Shown in pieces: positions 37,286 to 46,443 of a stretch of DNA of 64,000 bases; the stretch's first letter is position 1; each line of letters opens with the position of its first letter. Below the pieces are notes generated by a model. The model saw only the letters and a program-made list of their open reading frames with translations. It searched no databases and was not told the DNA's origin. The position numbers and the translations under genes are program-made. The stretch is from Lachnoclostridium sp. An76 (GTDB lineage Bacteria; Bacillota; Clostridia; Lachnospirales; Lachnospiraceae): NCBI RefSeq assembly GCF_002161355.1, contig NZ_NFHL01000006.1, forward strand, positions 62,001 to 126,000, read 5' to 3'.

Positions 37286-38689
37286 ATGAACGAGCTGACG
37301 ATCAGTTTAAAACAGGGGGATAAAGTCCCCCTGTACGAGCAGATTTATTCTTATATAAAAGAAGAGATACAGAAGGGAGCCATCCCCAGCGGGGAAAAGC
37401 TCCCTTCTACTCGTGCGCTCTGCCGTCATCTGGACGTGAGCAGGAGCACTGTGGAGCTGGCTTATGAGCAGCTGCTGTCAGAAGGTTATATTGAAGCGCA
37501 GCCTTACCGGGGATATTTTGTATCTGAGATCGAGGGGCTGTATCAGTTCGGTACGGAGAGCGGGACAGAAGAAAAGAAGGAGAGGGCGGAAGAAAAGCAG
37601 TATCAGTATGATTTTACTCCGAATGGGGTGGACCTGAAAAGCTTCCCCTACAATGCGTGGAGAAAGCTCTCCCGTGAGTGCCTGACAGACGACCGGGCGG
37701 AGCTGTTCCGGCTCGGTTGTCCCCAGGGGGAGTACGGGCTGAGGAATGCGATCAGCAGTTATCTCCACCAGGCAAGAGGGGTGAACTGTACTCCGGATCA
37801 GATTATCGTGGGAGCGGGAAATGATTATCTCCTGATGCTTCTCTGTGCGGTGCTGGGGAACCGGCACCGGGTCGCCCTGGAGAACCCGACCTACCGTCAG
37901 GCTTACCGGCTTTTTGAGAATCTGTCCTACGAAGTCTGTACGGTGGACATGGACAGCAGGGGCATGCGCGCGGACGGGCTGGAAAAGTCCGGGGCGGACA
38001 TTGCCTTTGTCATGCCGTCCCACCAGTATCCGCTTGGCACGGTCATGCCTATCCGCCGGAGGATGGAGCTCTTAAGATGGGCGGAAGGCAGCAGGAACCG
38101 ATATATCATCGAGGATGATTATGACAGTGAGTTCCGGTATAAGGGAAAACCCATCCCGGCGCTCCAGGGATTTGACGGGAGCGGGAAGGTGATCTATATC
38201 GGGACGTTTTCCAAATCCATTGCCCCTGCGATCCGCATGAGCTATATGGTGCTGCCGGAGCCGGTGTGCGCCCTGTACCGGAAACGGTGCGGGTTTATCA
38301 GTTCTACTGTGTCAAAGGTGGATCAGATGATCCTTCAGAAATTTATCGAAGAAGGCTATTATGAACGGCATCTGAATAAGACAAGGGCATTGTACCGGAG
38401 CCGCCATGATACACTGCTGGCGGCTCTCAGAGAGCTGGATCCGGCTGTCCGTATTTCGGGAGAGAATGCAGGGGTCCATCTGCTGCTCCATTTCCGGGAC
38501 GGAAGGAGCGAGGAAGAACTGATCCGAAAAGCAGCCGAAAAGGGTGTGAAGGTATACGGTCTGTCGGAATACTATGTAGATGGAAAGGAAAATACAGGGG
38601 AGACGGTCATTCTGCTGGGATATGCCAATATGAACGAGGAGAAGATCCGGGAAGCTGTAAAGCTTCTGGGTGAAGCGTGGAGGAAATAA
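37286..38689 (+). CDS. MocR/PdxR-family regulator (GntR HTH + aminotransferase-like domain)
   Basis: 467 residues. The N-terminal winged helix ([66 protein letters not shown]) is GntR type. The rest is a fold-type I aminotransferase with YIIEDDYDSEFRYKG and the PLP lysine in YIGTFSKSIAPAIRMSYMV. Such proteins sense PLP or a PLP-amino acid adduct. No vitamin B6 or transport genes are adjacent, so its target is open. I start at ATG 37286 (GCGGAATAAGAGGGATT before it) rather than the open TTG at 37229. Confidence 0.9.
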   Translation: MNELTISLKQGDKVPLYEQIYSYIKEEIQKGAIPSGEKLPSTRALCRHLDVSRSTVELAYEQLLSEGYIEAQPYRGYFVSEIEGLYQFGTESGTEEKKERAEEKQYQYDFTPNGVDLKSFPYNAWRKLSRECLTDDRAELFRLGCPQGEYGLRNAISSYLHQARGVNCTPDQIIVGAGNDYLLMLLCAVLGNRHRVALENPTYRQAYRLFENLSYEVCTVDMDSRGMRADGLEKSGADIAFVMPSHQYPLGTVMPIRRRMELLRWAEGSRNRYIIEDDYDSEFRYKGKPIPALQGFDGSGKVIYIGTFSKSIAPAIRMSYMVLPEPVCALYRKRCGFISSTVSKVDQMILQKFIEEGYYERHLNKTRALYRSRHDTLLAALRELDPAVRISGENAGVHLLLHFRDGRSEEELIRKAAEKGVKVYGLSEYYVDGKENTGETVILLGYANMNEEKIREAVKLLGEAWRK

Positions 38690-38691
38690 AA

Positions 38692-38734
38692 AGGAGACTG
38701 CCCGGCGGATCTGTGGTCCGCCGGACAGTCTCCT
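38692..38734. terminator. Bidirectional hairpin terminator
   Basis: Stem AGGAGACTG(C)CCGGCGGA against TCCGCCGGACAGTCTCCT, with an A-rich left flank and T-rich right flank (TGTATTTTAT), between convergent genes ending at 38689 and 38755. Confidence 0.8.
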
Positions 38735-38754
38735 GTATTTTATATCACTGATGC

Positions 38755-39084
38755 TTATTTTTCTTTTGGCTCTTCTGATGTAGTTTCCTCTGGCTTATGA
38801 GGTGTTTCTTCTTCTGAGCTTTCTGCCTCTTCTTTTCCGGCATCTTCTTCCGAAGCATCCTGTTTGTCTGTACTTTCAGGATCCTTGCTGAGGGAAACGT
38901 ACTCCCTCTCGGATGCGGGCTTTAAGTCTGCGTCAAGGTCAAAATCCTCTTCCTCTGTGTGGCCGGAACCGTTTTCGCCGCTGTTTTCGGAATTATTTTT
39001 ACAGAAATACGCAATCACGAGTCCGATGGCAGTTCCGATCACAGCAAAAATACTGAACCATTTGATCACCTTTTTCAATGTCAT
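38755..39084 (-). CDS. Single-span membrane protein with acidic tail
   Basis: 109 residues. A basic start (MTLKKVIKW) leads into one membrane helix (about 9-28, FSIFAVIGTAIGLVIAYFC), then a long, disordered, glutamate/serine-rich tail (about 30-109). It could be a small anchored scaffold protein; no family is recognised. A GGAAAGGAGAC ribosome site precedes the ATG. It diverges from purA. Confidence 0.72.
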   Translation of the reverse strand: MTLKKVIKWFSIFAVIGTAIGLVIAYFCKNNSENSGENGSGHTEEEDFDLDADLKPASEREYVSLSKDPESTDKQDASEEDAGKEEAESSEEETPHKPEETTSEEPKEK

Positions 39085-39303
39085 GTCTCCTTTCCCTCTG
39101 CCTGCCGCCTGTCCGCAGCATGACGGTGCACCTTTAGGTGTTTTTCTGTATTCTAATACTTTTCCCTTTTAATTACAATACCAACACAAAAAACAGGAAA
39201 TAATATTTTACAGAAAGAAAAAAGTATAGTATAATTCTAACGGCGGTCAATGATAAGTACCGCTGATAAATATTTACAAGCACAATACGCAGGAGGAATA
39301 GAG

Positions 39304-40584
39304 ATGGTAAAAGCAGTAGTTGGTGCAAACTGGGGCGATGAAGGCAAGGGCAAGATCACGGATATGCTCGGAAAAGAATCAGACATCATCGTCCGTTTTC
39401 AGGGCGGGGCGAACGCAGGTCATACGATCGTGAACGATTATGGCAAATTCGCGCTGCACACACTGCCGTCCGGCGTGTTCTATGAACATACCACGAGCAT
39501 AATCGGAAACGGTGTGGCTCTGGATGTCCCGAAGCTGTTCGGAGAGATCCAGTCCATTGTGGACCGGGGCGTACCGAAGCCGAAGATCCTTGTGTCTGAC
39601 AGAGCTCAGATGGTGATGTCTTATCATAAGAATTTTGACGCTTATGAGGAAGAGCGCCTGGGCGGAAAATCTTTCGGCTCCACAAAGTCAGGCATCGCAC
39701 CCTTCTACTCGGATAAGTACGCAAAGATCGGCTTCCAGGTCAGCGAGCTTTTTGACGATGAGCTGCTCCGGGAGAAAGTCGTAAGAGTGGCGGAGCAGAA
39801 GAATGTGCTTCTCGAGCACCTGTACCACAAACCATTGATCGATCCTGAAGAATTATATAAAGAACTGATGGGCTATAAAGAGATGGTAGAGCCCTATGTC
39901 TGCGATGTATCCCTCTACCTGCACAATGCGATCAGGGAAGGGAAAAATATCCTTCTGGAGGGACAGCTCGGATCTCTTAAAGATCCTGACCATGGCATTT
40001 ATCCGATGGTTACTTCCTCATCCACACTCGCAGGATACGGCGCCATCGGAGCGGGAATCCCGCCCTATGAGATCAAACAGATCATAACTGTGTGCAAGGC
40101 GTATTCCAGCGCAGTCGGCGCGGGGGCATTTGTCAGCGAGATCTTTGGTGACGAGGCGGAAGAGCTGAGAAGACGAGGCGGTGACGGCGGAGAGTACGGT
40201 GCGACGACCGGACGCCCGAGGCGTGTGGGCTGGTTTGACTGCGTGGCTTCCAAATACGGATGCAGGATGCAGGGGACAACGGATGTTGCGTTTACTGTAC
40301 TTGACGTTCTGGGGTATCTGGATGAGATCCCGGTGTGCGTGGGATATGAGATCAACGGAGAGGTCACCACAGATTTCCCGGTGACACACCTCCTTGAAAA
40401 GGCAAAACCGGTACTTAAGACGCTTCCGGGCTGGAAGTGTGATATCCGCGGCATCCGGAAATACGAGGATCTCCCGGAGAACTGCCGGAATTATATCGAG
40501 TTCATCGAAAAAGAAGTGGGTTATCCGTTTACGATGATCAGCAACGGTCCGGGAAGAGATGATATCATTTACAGAAATAAGTAA
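39304..40584 (+). CDS. purA: Adenylosuccinate synthetase
   Basis: 426 residues, standard length. The GTP/IMP loop is VVGANWGDEGKGKITDML (about 5-22), NAGHT (about 38-42) binds IMP, and VSDRAQMV and TGRPRRVGWFD (about 300-310) are conserved. It converts IMP, aspartate and GTP to adenylosuccinate. The frame is open from 39250, but CAGGAGGAATAGAG directly before ATG 39304 decides the start. A terminator follows at 40604. Confidence 0.98.
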   Translation: MVKAVVGANWGDEGKGKITDMLGKESDIIVRFQGGANAGHTIVNDYGKFALHTLPSGVFYEHTTSIIGNGVALDVPKLFGEIQSIVDRGVPKPKILVSDRAQMVMSYHKNFDAYEEERLGGKSFGSTKSGIAPFYSDKYAKIGFQVSELFDDELLREKVVRVAEQKNVLLEHLYHKPLIDPEELYKELMGYKEMVEPYVCDVSLYLHNAIREGKNILLEGQLGSLKDPDHGIYPMVTSSSTLAGYGAIGAGIPPYEIKQIITVCKAYSSAVGAGAFVSEIFGDEAEELRRRGGDGGEYGATTGRPRRVGWFDCVASKYGCRMQGTTDVAFTVLDVLGYLDEIPVCVGYEINGEVTTDFPVTHLLEKAKPVLKTLPGWKCDIRGIRKYEDLPENCRNYIEFIEKEVGYPFTMISNGPGRDDIIYRNK

Positions 40585-40603
40585 ATATTGAAAGCAGATT
40601 ATA

Positions 40604-40646
40604 AGAGCTGTCGTACTAAGTGATTAGTGTGGCAGCTCTCCTTTTG
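40604..40646 (+). terminator. Terminator of purA
   Basis: AGAGCTG (40604-40610) pairs with CAGCTCT (40633-40639), followed by CCTTTTG. Confidence 0.7.
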
Positions 40647-40673
40647 GAAAAAAGCATGAAGCAAGGCTGCAAT

Positions 40674-40699
40674 AAGTAACCGCGTGAGTGGTTATTTTT
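40674..40699 (+). repeat. Hairpin of a repeated hairpin-operator cassette (copy 1)
   Basis: AAGTAACCGCGTGAGTGGTT-ATTTTTATAG folds through AACC/GGTT. It is the close relative of the hairpin at 60791, and both are followed 10-17 nt later by a GGTTAG-type operator. The T-run suggests terminator activity. Confidence 0.65.
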
Positions 40700-40708
40700 A
40701 TAGATTTG

Positions 40709-40726
40709 GGTTAGTTAAAACTTACT
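40709..40726 (+). promoter_or_regulatory. Operator GGTTAG-N6-CTTACT (site 1)
   Basis: Sequence GGTTAG TTAAAA CTTACT, a variant of the recurring 18-bp operator, upstream of the YbaN/ABC operon. Confidence 0.55.
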
Positions 40727-40810
40727 AAATAGAGTGGAGAAAATCATGGGCGAAAACAGTAAATTATGGGGAATGTAATAATGAGAAAAATTATCAATAA
40801 ATATAGTTTT

Positions 40811-40830
40811 TTGAGAATCATTATTGACAA
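40811..40830 (+). promoter_or_regulatory. Fur-box-like site overlapping promoter
   Basis: TTGAGAATCATTATTGACAA resembles the 7-1-7 Fur box (TGAnAAT-N-ATTnTCA) in the left half and centre. It overlaps TTGACA (40824-40829), which with TATATC (40848-40853) forms an 18-nt-spaced promoter for the YbaN operon. Confidence 0.55.
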
Positions 40831-40867
40831 TAAATGTTCCCGGATGGTATATCATATATGGACAAAG

Positions 40868-40885
40868 TGTTAGTGAGAACTAACT
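40868..40885 (+). promoter_or_regulatory. Operator TGTTAG-N6-CTAACT (site 2)
   Basis: TGTTAG TGAGAA CTAACT, near the expected transcription start, 33 bp before the YbaN gene. Confidence 0.72.
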
Positions 40886-40918
40886 ATCTGAAATGAAAGA
40901 AGAAAGGATTTTCCCATA

Positions 40919-41329
40919 ATGAAGAAACGAAAGAACCCTTTTCGGATCATCTGGCTGCTGGCAGGCTTCCTGGCCATGGGGATCGGCGCTGTCGGCGTGG
41001 CGCTGCCGGTACTCCCGACAACGCCTTTTCTTTTGCTGGCGTCCTTCTGTCTGGCGAAAGGCTCCGACAGATTCCACCGCTGGTTTACCGGGACAAAGCT
41101 GTACAAAAGGCATCTTGAGAGCTTTGTGAAAAACCGCTCCATGACGCTGAAGACGAAATTCAGCCTGCTGATCCCGGCGTCCTGTATGCTTGTGCTGGCG
41201 CTTCTGGCCATGTCCAATATTTACGGAAGGCTTTTTATTGTGTTCCTGATCATTTTCAAATATGTGTATTTTTTTACAAAGATAAAAACAGTCCCTGCCG
41301 GATACCGGCTGGAAAGTGAGGCCGGATGA
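40919..41329 (+). CDS. YbaN-family (DUF454) inner membrane protein
   Basis: 136 residues. The DUF454 signature IGAVGVALPVLPTTPFLLLASFCLAKGSDRFHRWF begins at about residue 21, followed by membrane helices around 84-100 and 103-122. The function of YbaN is not established. It leads a four-gene run (DUF454, NosP-like, two ABC half-transporters) in which each start overlaps the previous stop. The promoter holds two GGTTAG-type operators and a Fur-like box, pointing to metal control. ATG follows GAAAGAAGAAAGGATTTT. Confidence 0.88.
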   Translation: MKKRKNPFRIIWLLAGFLAMGIGAVGVALPVLPTTPFLLLASFCLAKGSDRFHRWFTGTKLYKRHLESFVKNRSMTLKTKFSLLIPASCMLVLALLAMSNIYGRLFIVFLIIFKYVYFFTKIKTVPAGYRLESEAG

Positions 41330-41715
41330 GAGAGAAGATGACGGTGCGCGCAGAATATACAGAAGCAAAACGAAAGAAGGAGCAGCTGGTTGTGGAGGAG
41401 ATGATCCGCCTGTACTGCCGGAAACATCATGGGGAGTACGACAGGAAGACAGGGAGGATGTGCCCGGCATGCCGGCAGCTTTCCGATTATGCAAAGCTGC
41501 GCAGCGAGAAATGCCCCTTCATGGAGCAGAAGACTTTCTGCAGCTGCTGCAGGGTGCACTGCTATCAGCCGGAGATGCGTGAGAAGATCCGGCAGGTGAT
41601 GCGGTTCTCAGGTCCCCGTATGCTGCTGTATCACCCCGCGCTGGCGCTGTGGCATGTGGCATGTAGTGTGCGGGAAAAGAGAAAGCAGAGGGAAAGGATG
41701 GGAAAAACCGGATGA
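41326..41715 (+). CDS. Nitrous oxide-stimulated promoter family protein
   Basis: 129 residues. Cysteine-rich middle: RMCPACRQLSDYAKLRSEKCPFMEQKTFCSCCRVHCYQPEMREKIRQVMRFSGPRMLLYHPALALWH. This is the defining pattern of the so-called nitrous oxide-stimulated promoter family, whose six or more cysteines suggest metal or Fe-S binding. The family name does not show that nitrous oxide is relevant here. It overlaps YbaN (ATGAG) and the first ABC gene (ATGA), so all are translated together. Confidence 0.85.
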   Translation: MREKMTVRAEYTEAKRKKEQLVVEEMIRLYCRKHHGEYDRKTGRMCPACRQLSDYAKLRSEKCPFMEQKTFCSCCRVHCYQPEMREKIRQVMRFSGPRMLLYHPALALWHVACSVREKRKQRERMGKTG

Positions 41716-43472
41716 TCAAAAAAAGGCTTGTGGAATTATTGTCCCATGCGAAAAAATATATTGTATATCAGGTGGCGTGGCAGTGGCTGTCCCTGCTCTG
41801 TCAGATCGTCATGATCTACTGTGTGTCCATGCTCCTCGAGCAGGCTCTGTTCTGGGAAGTGACGGCTGCGGAGGCGGCCCGCTTCGGCGGGATCGCTGCG
41901 CTGGCTATGGGACTTCGCTTTGTCTGTGACCGGGGAGCTTCCAGAGCGTCCTACCATGCGTCTGTGGATGTGAAGCGGATCCTGAGGGATAAGATCTATG
42001 AAAAGCTTCTGCGGCTGGGTGCGTCCTACCGGGAAAAGGTGACAACCTCCGAGGTAGTGCAGATGGCGGCGGAGGGCGTGGAGCAGCTGGAGACTTATTT
42101 CGGGAAATATCTCTCCCAGCTCTTTTACAGTCTGCTGGCGCCGGTGACACTGTTCATCGTGCTGTCTTTTGTGAGCTGGAAGGCAAGCCTGGTACTGCTC
42201 ATCTGCGTGCCCCTGATCCCCATATCCATCGTGGCAGTGCAGAAGTTCGCCAAACGGCTTCTCAATAAATACTGGGGCATCTATACGGAACTGGGAGACA
42301 GTTTCCTGGAGAACCTGCAGGGATTGACCACGCTGAAGATCTATCAGTCGGACGAACAGAAAGCCCGGGAGATGGACGTGGAATCACAGAAATTCCGGCA
42401 GATCACCATGAAAGTATTGACCATGCAGCTTAATTCCACCAGCGTGATGGACATCATTGCATACGGCGGGGCAGCAGTCGGCATGATCGTGACGCTCTCC
42501 CAGTTCATGCATGGGAATTTAAGCGTACATGGCGCGCTGATGCTGATCCTGCTGGCGTCGGAGTTTTTTATCCCCTTACGCCTCCTGGGCTCTTTCTTCC
42601 ATATCGCCATGAACGGTATGGCGGCAAGCGATAAGATCTTCGCTCTCCTTGACCTGCCGGAACCGACGGAGAAGACGGAAACCCTGGATGGGAAGGAGAT
42701 GGATCTGGAATTTACAGCAGTCCGTTTTTCCTACGAAGCAGGCCGTGAGATCTTGAAGGGCGTCAGTATGGAATTTCCGGCGGGGAGCTTTACTTCCATC
42801 GTGGGGACTTCCGGCTGCGGCAAGAGTACGGCTGCGGCTATCCTGATGGGAAGGAATCAGGGATATCAGGGCAGTGTGACCATCGAGGGAAAAGAACTGT
42901 CCCTGATCCGGGAGGACAGCCTGATGGAACACATTACTCTGGTCAGCCACAACAGCTACCTCTTCAAGGGAACGGTGGAAGACAACCTGCGGATGGGAAA
43001 GCCGGACGCATCGGAGGAAGAGATGGAGAATGCGCTAAAGAGCGTGAATCTGTGGGGATTCCTTTCCGCGCAGCAGGGGCTTGCCACGCCCCTTGCGGAG
43101 AAGGGAGCCAATCTCTCCGGCGGTCAGTGCCAGCGTCTGGCGATCGCCCGGGCGCTGCTCCACGACACGCCGGCCTATATCTTTGACGAGGCCACCTCGA
43201 ATATTGACGCGGAGAGCGAGGAGATGATCATGGACGTGATCCATGCGCTGGCAAAGACAAAGACCGTAATCCTGATCTCCCACCGTCTGGCAAATGTGGT
43301 GGGATCAGACCGGATCTATATGATGAAGGACGGGCGGATCGAAGAGGCGGGCAGCCACGAGGAACTGCTGGAAGCTGGCGGAGAATATGCGAAGCTTTAT
43401 CGCTCCCAGATGGAACTGGAGCAGTATGGAAAGAGAAAAGCAGAAGAGTACGGAAAGGAGGCGGCAGTATGA
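41712..43472 (+). CDS. ABC exporter half-transporter, pair 1 first subunit (CydD-like)
   Basis: 586 residues: a six-helix type I exporter domain (about 20-310) and an ATPase domain (about 335-570) with Walker A GTSGCGKST, signature LSGGQCQR, Walker B AYIFDEATSNID and H-loop ISHR. It is similar in layout to CydCD and IrtAB-type heterodimers. It overlaps the next gene by 4 bp, so the two proteins are almost surely the halves of one transporter. No cytochrome bd genes are nearby; the operator context suggests a metal-related cargo such as a siderophore, haem or thiol, but the cargo is not readable. Confidence 0.9.
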   Translation: MIKKRLVELLSHAKKYIVYQVAWQWLSLLCQIVMIYCVSMLLEQALFWEVTAAEAARFGGIAALAMGLRFVCDRGASRASYHASVDVKRILRDKIYEKLLRLGASYREKVTTSEVVQMAAEGVEQLETYFGKYLSQLFYSLLAPVTLFIVLSFVSWKASLVLLICVPLIPISIVAVQKFAKRLLNKYWGIYTELGDSFLENLQGLTTLKIYQSDEQKAREMDVESQKFRQITMKVLTMQLNSTSVMDIIAYGGAAVGMIVTLSQFMHGNLSVHGALMLILLASEFFIPLRLLGSFFHIAMNGMAASDKIFALLDLPEPTEKTETLDGKEMDLEFTAVRFSYEAGREILKGVSMEFPAGSFTSIVGTSGCGKSTAAAILMGRNQGYQGSVTIEGKELSLIREDSLMEHITLVSHNSYLFKGTVEDNLRMGKPDASEEEMENALKSVNLWGFLSAQQGLATPLAEKGANLSGGQCQRLAIARALLHDTPAYIFDEATSNIDAESEEMIMDVIHALAKTKTVILISHRLANVVGSDRIYMMKDGRIEEAGSHEELLEAGGEYAKLYRSQMELEQYGKRKAEEYGKEAAV

Positions 43473-45235
43473 GCGGAGAAGTGAATCGAGAAACTACAGG
43501 CGCAGGGGCGGCAGAGAGAACAGCGACCCGCAGGCGCAGCGGCATCCGGATCATGGGACAGCTGATCGGGCTGGTACGTCCCCTCCTGCCGGTCATGCTC
43601 CTTGCCATCGTGCTTGGCACTGTGGGGTATCTGTGCGCTATCTTCCTGACGATCCTTGCCGGATACGGACTGATGCATACGCTCCTTGACGCGGCTATGG
43701 AAGCCATGGGACTTGGAATAGAAGCATCCGGCGCCGGGCTGTTTCTTGGGATGGGGACCGGCACCCTGTTTCTTGTACTGATCGTGATGGCAGTGATGCG
43801 GGGAATCCTCCACTATGGAGAGCAGTACTGCAACCACTTCATCGCGTTTAAGCTGCTGGCTATCATCCGGCACAAGGTGTTCGCGGCTTTGAGGAAGCTC
43901 TGCCCGGCGAAGCTGGAGGGCAGGGATAAGGGAAATCTGATCTCGGTGATCACTTCGGATATCGAACTTCTGGAAGTATTCTATGCCCACACGATTTCCC
44001 CTATTGCGATCGCAGTCCTGACATCCCTGGTCATGGTGCTCTTTATCGGGCAGTTTTCCATCCCGGCGGCTGTACTGGCGCTGGCGGGTTATCTCGTGGT
44101 AGGTGCGGTTATCCCCCTGTATTTTGGAAAAAGGGGAGCGGATAAGGGGATGGAGTTCCGCACCGGTTTCGGGGAGCTGAACAGTTTTATCCTGGACTCC
44201 CTCCGGGGCCTGGATGAGACGGTCCAGTACGGGCAGGGAGAAAAACGGCGGAAAGAAATGACGGAGCGCTCGGACAGACTGGGCGGGATGCAAAAAGAGC
44301 TGAATCAGCTGGAGGCTTCCCAAAGATCGGGGACGAATCTGGCAATTTTGTTCTTCTCCTTTGCCATGCTCTTCCTGATGATCGCGCTGAGACAGGCAGG
44401 GGGAGTGGATCTGACCGGGATGCTGGTGGGAACCATTGCCATGATGGGATCTTTCGGTCCGGTGACCGCCCTTGCCAATCTGTCCAACAACCTGAATCAG
44501 ACTCTGGCAAGCGGGGAGAGGGTCCTCTCCATTCTTGAGGAAACGCCTCAGGTAGAGGAAGTATCCGGCATGGAAGAAGTCTCCTTTACTGATGCAGAGG
44601 CGGACAATGTGGACTTTGCCTATGGAGAGGAACAGATCTTAAAAGATTACAGTATCCGCATTCCGAAAGGGAAGATCGTGGGGATCCATGGAGCCAGCGG
44701 TTCCGGAAAGTCCACGCTTCTGAAGCTTTTGATGCGCTTCTGGGATGTGCAGGGTGGCCAGGTCCGGATATCCGGGCGGGATGTGCGGGGGCTTAATACA
44801 GACAATCTCCGCCGGATGGAATCCTATGTCACCCAGGAGACCGTCCTGTTCCACGACTCTATCGCGAATAACATCGCTGTGGGAAAACCCGGGGCATCCA
44901 GGGAAGAGATCGTGGAAGCGGCAAAGAAGGCGTCCATCCATGACTTCATCCTGACCCTTCCGAATGGTTATGATACGGAGGTGGGCGAGCTGGGTGATAC
45001 GCTGTCCGGTGGCGAAAGACAGCGGATCGGGATTGCGCGGGCGTTTCTCCACGACGCGCCTTTTATCCTTCTTGACGAGCCTACCAGCAATCTGGATTCC
45101 CTGAATGAAGGCATGATCCTGAAAGCCCTGAAAGAAGGGCGGGGGGATAAGACGGTGCTGCTGGTGTCCCACAGGAAATCTACTATGAATGTGGCGGATG
45201 TGGTGTACCGGATGGATAACGGAAGGCTGTCATAG
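43469..45235 (+). CDS. ABC exporter half-transporter, pair 1 second subunit (CydC-like)
   Basis: 588 residues. About 25 polar residues (GEVNRETTGAGAAERTATRRRSG) precede the six-helix membrane domain. The ATPase has Walker A GASGSGKST, signature LSGGERQR, Walker B FILLDEPTSNLD and H-loop VSHR. It is the partner of the 41712 product; the glycine-rich signature here is canonical while the partner's LSGGQCQR deviates slightly, as in heterodimers with one weakened site. The final codons run into a hairpin terminator. Confidence 0.9.
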   Translation: MSGEVNRETTGAGAAERTATRRRSGIRIMGQLIGLVRPLLPVMLLAIVLGTVGYLCAIFLTILAGYGLMHTLLDAAMEAMGLGIEASGAGLFLGMGTGTLFLVLIVMAVMRGILHYGEQYCNHFIAFKLLAIIRHKVFAALRKLCPAKLEGRDKGNLISVITSDIELLEVFYAHTISPIAIAVLTSLVMVLFIGQFSIPAAVLALAGYLVVGAVIPLYFGKRGADKGMEFRTGFGELNSFILDSLRGLDETVQYGQGEKRRKEMTERSDRLGGMQKELNQLEASQRSGTNLAILFFSFAMLFLMIALRQAGGVDLTGMLVGTIAMMGSFGPVTALANLSNNLNQTLASGERVLSILEETPQVEEVSGMEEVSFTDAEADNVDFAYGEEQILKDYSIRIPKGKIVGIHGASGSGKSTLLKLLMRFWDVQGGQVRISGRDVRGLNTDNLRRMESYVTQETVLFHDSIANNIAVGKPGASREEIVEAAKKASIHDFILTLPNGYDTEVGELGDTLSGGERQRIGIARAFLHDAPFILLDEPTSNLDSLNEGMILKALKEGRGDKTVLLVSHRKSTMNVADVVYRMDNGRLS

Positions 45236-45260
45236 GGCTGCAGTTTACTGCAGCCCTATG
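45231..45260. terminator. Hairpin between convergent units
   Basis: CATAGGGCTGCAG (45231-45243) pairs with CTGCAGCCCTATG (45248-45260), a 13-bp perfect stem beginning in the last codons of the ABC gene. Confidence 0.75.
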
Positions 45261-45295
45261 ACAGCGGAAGAGTGATACATTAAAGACAAGGTTCT

Positions 45296-45718
45296 TCAGG
45301 CCAACGCCGCACCAAGCGCACGGCACTCTGACAGTGCCTCCTCATCCGGGGCTTCATTGCAGATTACGCTGTCGGCAGCAAGATTGGCTCCGTCCTGACT
45401 GCAGCGCTCCTCCCAGCTGCGCATCCATTCCCCGTCGCCCCAACCATAGGAACCGAACAGGGCGATGCTTTTCCCCTGCAGCTCTCCCTCGCAGGCGGTG
45501 AACATGGGTTCAAACTCGCTTTCCTCCAACTGTTCCGCTCCCATAGAAGGGCAGCCGAAGGCGATGGCGTCATAGGCGCTGACCTGAACCGCCGAAAATT
45601 CGGAGGCAGTGAGAAGATCCACTTCCGCACCTTTTTCCCTTGCGCCTTCCGCCACGGCAGAGGCCATGGCTTCCGTGTTGCCGGTACCACTCCAATAAAC
45701 AACTGCAATTTTACTCAT
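45296..45718 (-). CDS. Flavodoxin
   Basis: 140 residues, short-chain flavodoxin. The FMN phosphate loop is WSGTGNTEAMA (residues 9-19), with the 60s loop FGCPSMGAEQLEE and 90s loop FGSYGWGDGEWM. Flavodoxins replace ferredoxin as low-potential electron carriers when iron is scarce. It is cotranscribed with the upstream DUF3793 gene (gap 38 bp), whose promoter holds two GGTTAG-type operators, fitting iron-limitation induction. A GAAAGGAAGTTTGATCTT site precedes the ATG. Confidence 0.93.
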   Translation of the reverse strand: MSKIAVVYWSGTGNTEAMASAVAEGAREKGAEVDLLTASEFSAVQVSAYDAIAFGCPSMGAEQLEESEFEPMFTACEGELQGKSIALFGSYGWGDGEWMRSWEERCSQDGANLAADSVICNEAPDEEALSECRALGAALA

Positions 45719-45756
45719 AAGATCAAACTTCCTTTCTGTTTTTTATCGTGGAAACA

Positions 45757-46308
45757 TCATCCAGCTACTGTAAGCTGCTCGATGGATTTCCCTTGTTTCC
45801 ATTGCTGAAAATAAATTTTGCTGCACAGATCGTATTTTTCAAAGATTCTTTTTGCCGCCTTTTCATCTCCGTATACCTTCCAGCAGCCCTGGCACTTATG
45901 GTTAAAGGCTTTGTTGTCGATGAATCCCAGAACATCTTCTGGCGGGTAACTTAAAAACAGGCCGATCTCATGGGGAAATTCTTTCTCAGACTGGAGACGG
46001 CGGATCAGGTGCATCACACAGGCATTGAGATTTTCCGGCGTGTAGCCGTAGCGCAGCAGCAGCTCTCTGGCCTGATGATCCGTAAGGTCATTCTCTAACG
46101 CATGAGGACGGTAGACATAGATCAGGGCGCGGCCCTGGCAAACCCTGAGCGGCAGGATACGGATTCCCATGGGCACCAGTTTTTTGTTTAAGCCGGATAC
46201 CAATCTTGTCAGTTCCTTTCTGCAGGGGCAGACACAGGAAAACAGGTTTCCGGTCTTGATCCCCGCCAGGGTAGGAGAGCAGTGGCGGATGAGCAAATCT
46301 TCAGACAT
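45757..46308 (-). CDS. DUF3793 family protein
   Basis: 183 residues. The C-terminal half shows the family pattern HEIGLFLSYPPEDVLGFIDNKAFNHKCQGCWKVYGDEKAAKRIFEKYDLCSKIY. DUF3793 is confined to anaerobic Firmicutes, lacks a known function, and often sits beside flavodoxin or ferrous-iron transport genes, as here. Several conserved cysteines (HKCQGCW, CVCPCRKE) could bind metal. ATG 46314 is also in frame, but GAAGGGAAG is spaced for 46308. Confidence 0.85.
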   Translation of the reverse strand: MSEDLLIRHCSPTLAGIKTGNLFSCVCPCRKELTRLVSGLNKKLVPMGIRILPLRVCQGRALIYVYRPHALENDLTDHQARELLLRYGYTPENLNACVMHLIRRLQSEKEFPHEIGLFLSYPPEDVLGFIDNKAFNHKCQGCWKVYGDEKAAKRIFEKYDLCSKIYFQQWKQGKSIEQLTVAG

Positions 46309-46358
46309 GAGCATCTTCCCTTCGTGAATCGTGAAATAGCAGCATCTTCTTTACAATG

Positions 46359-46376
46359 AGTTAGATAGAACTAACC
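46359..46376. promoter_or_regulatory. Operator AGTTAG-N6-CTAACC (site 3)
   Basis: AGTTAG ATAGAA CTAACC, about 50 bp before the DUF3793 gene on the reverse strand. Confidence 0.72.
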
Positions 46377-46425
46377 TTTTGACAAAAAAAATAAATACTT
46401 TCAAGTAGAGATATAATATCAAGAA

Positions 46426-46443
46426 GATTAGTTGCAACTAACT
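46426..46443. promoter_or_regulatory. Operator GATTAG-N6-CTAACT (site 4)
   Basis: GATTAG TTGCAA CTAACT. The inner 14 bp TTAGTTGCAACTAA are a perfect palindrome. With site 3 it brackets the A/T-rich promoter of DUF3793-flavodoxin. The rest of the 340-bp gap holds a duplicated CTTATCGTTTTTC and a terminator, but no gene. Confidence 0.72.

Noticed and set aside
39085..39303. Purine riboswitch in front of purA
   Set aside because: The 219-bp gap shows a TATAAT-like promoter and a short A/T-rich leader but no recognisable purine aptamer core or terminator.
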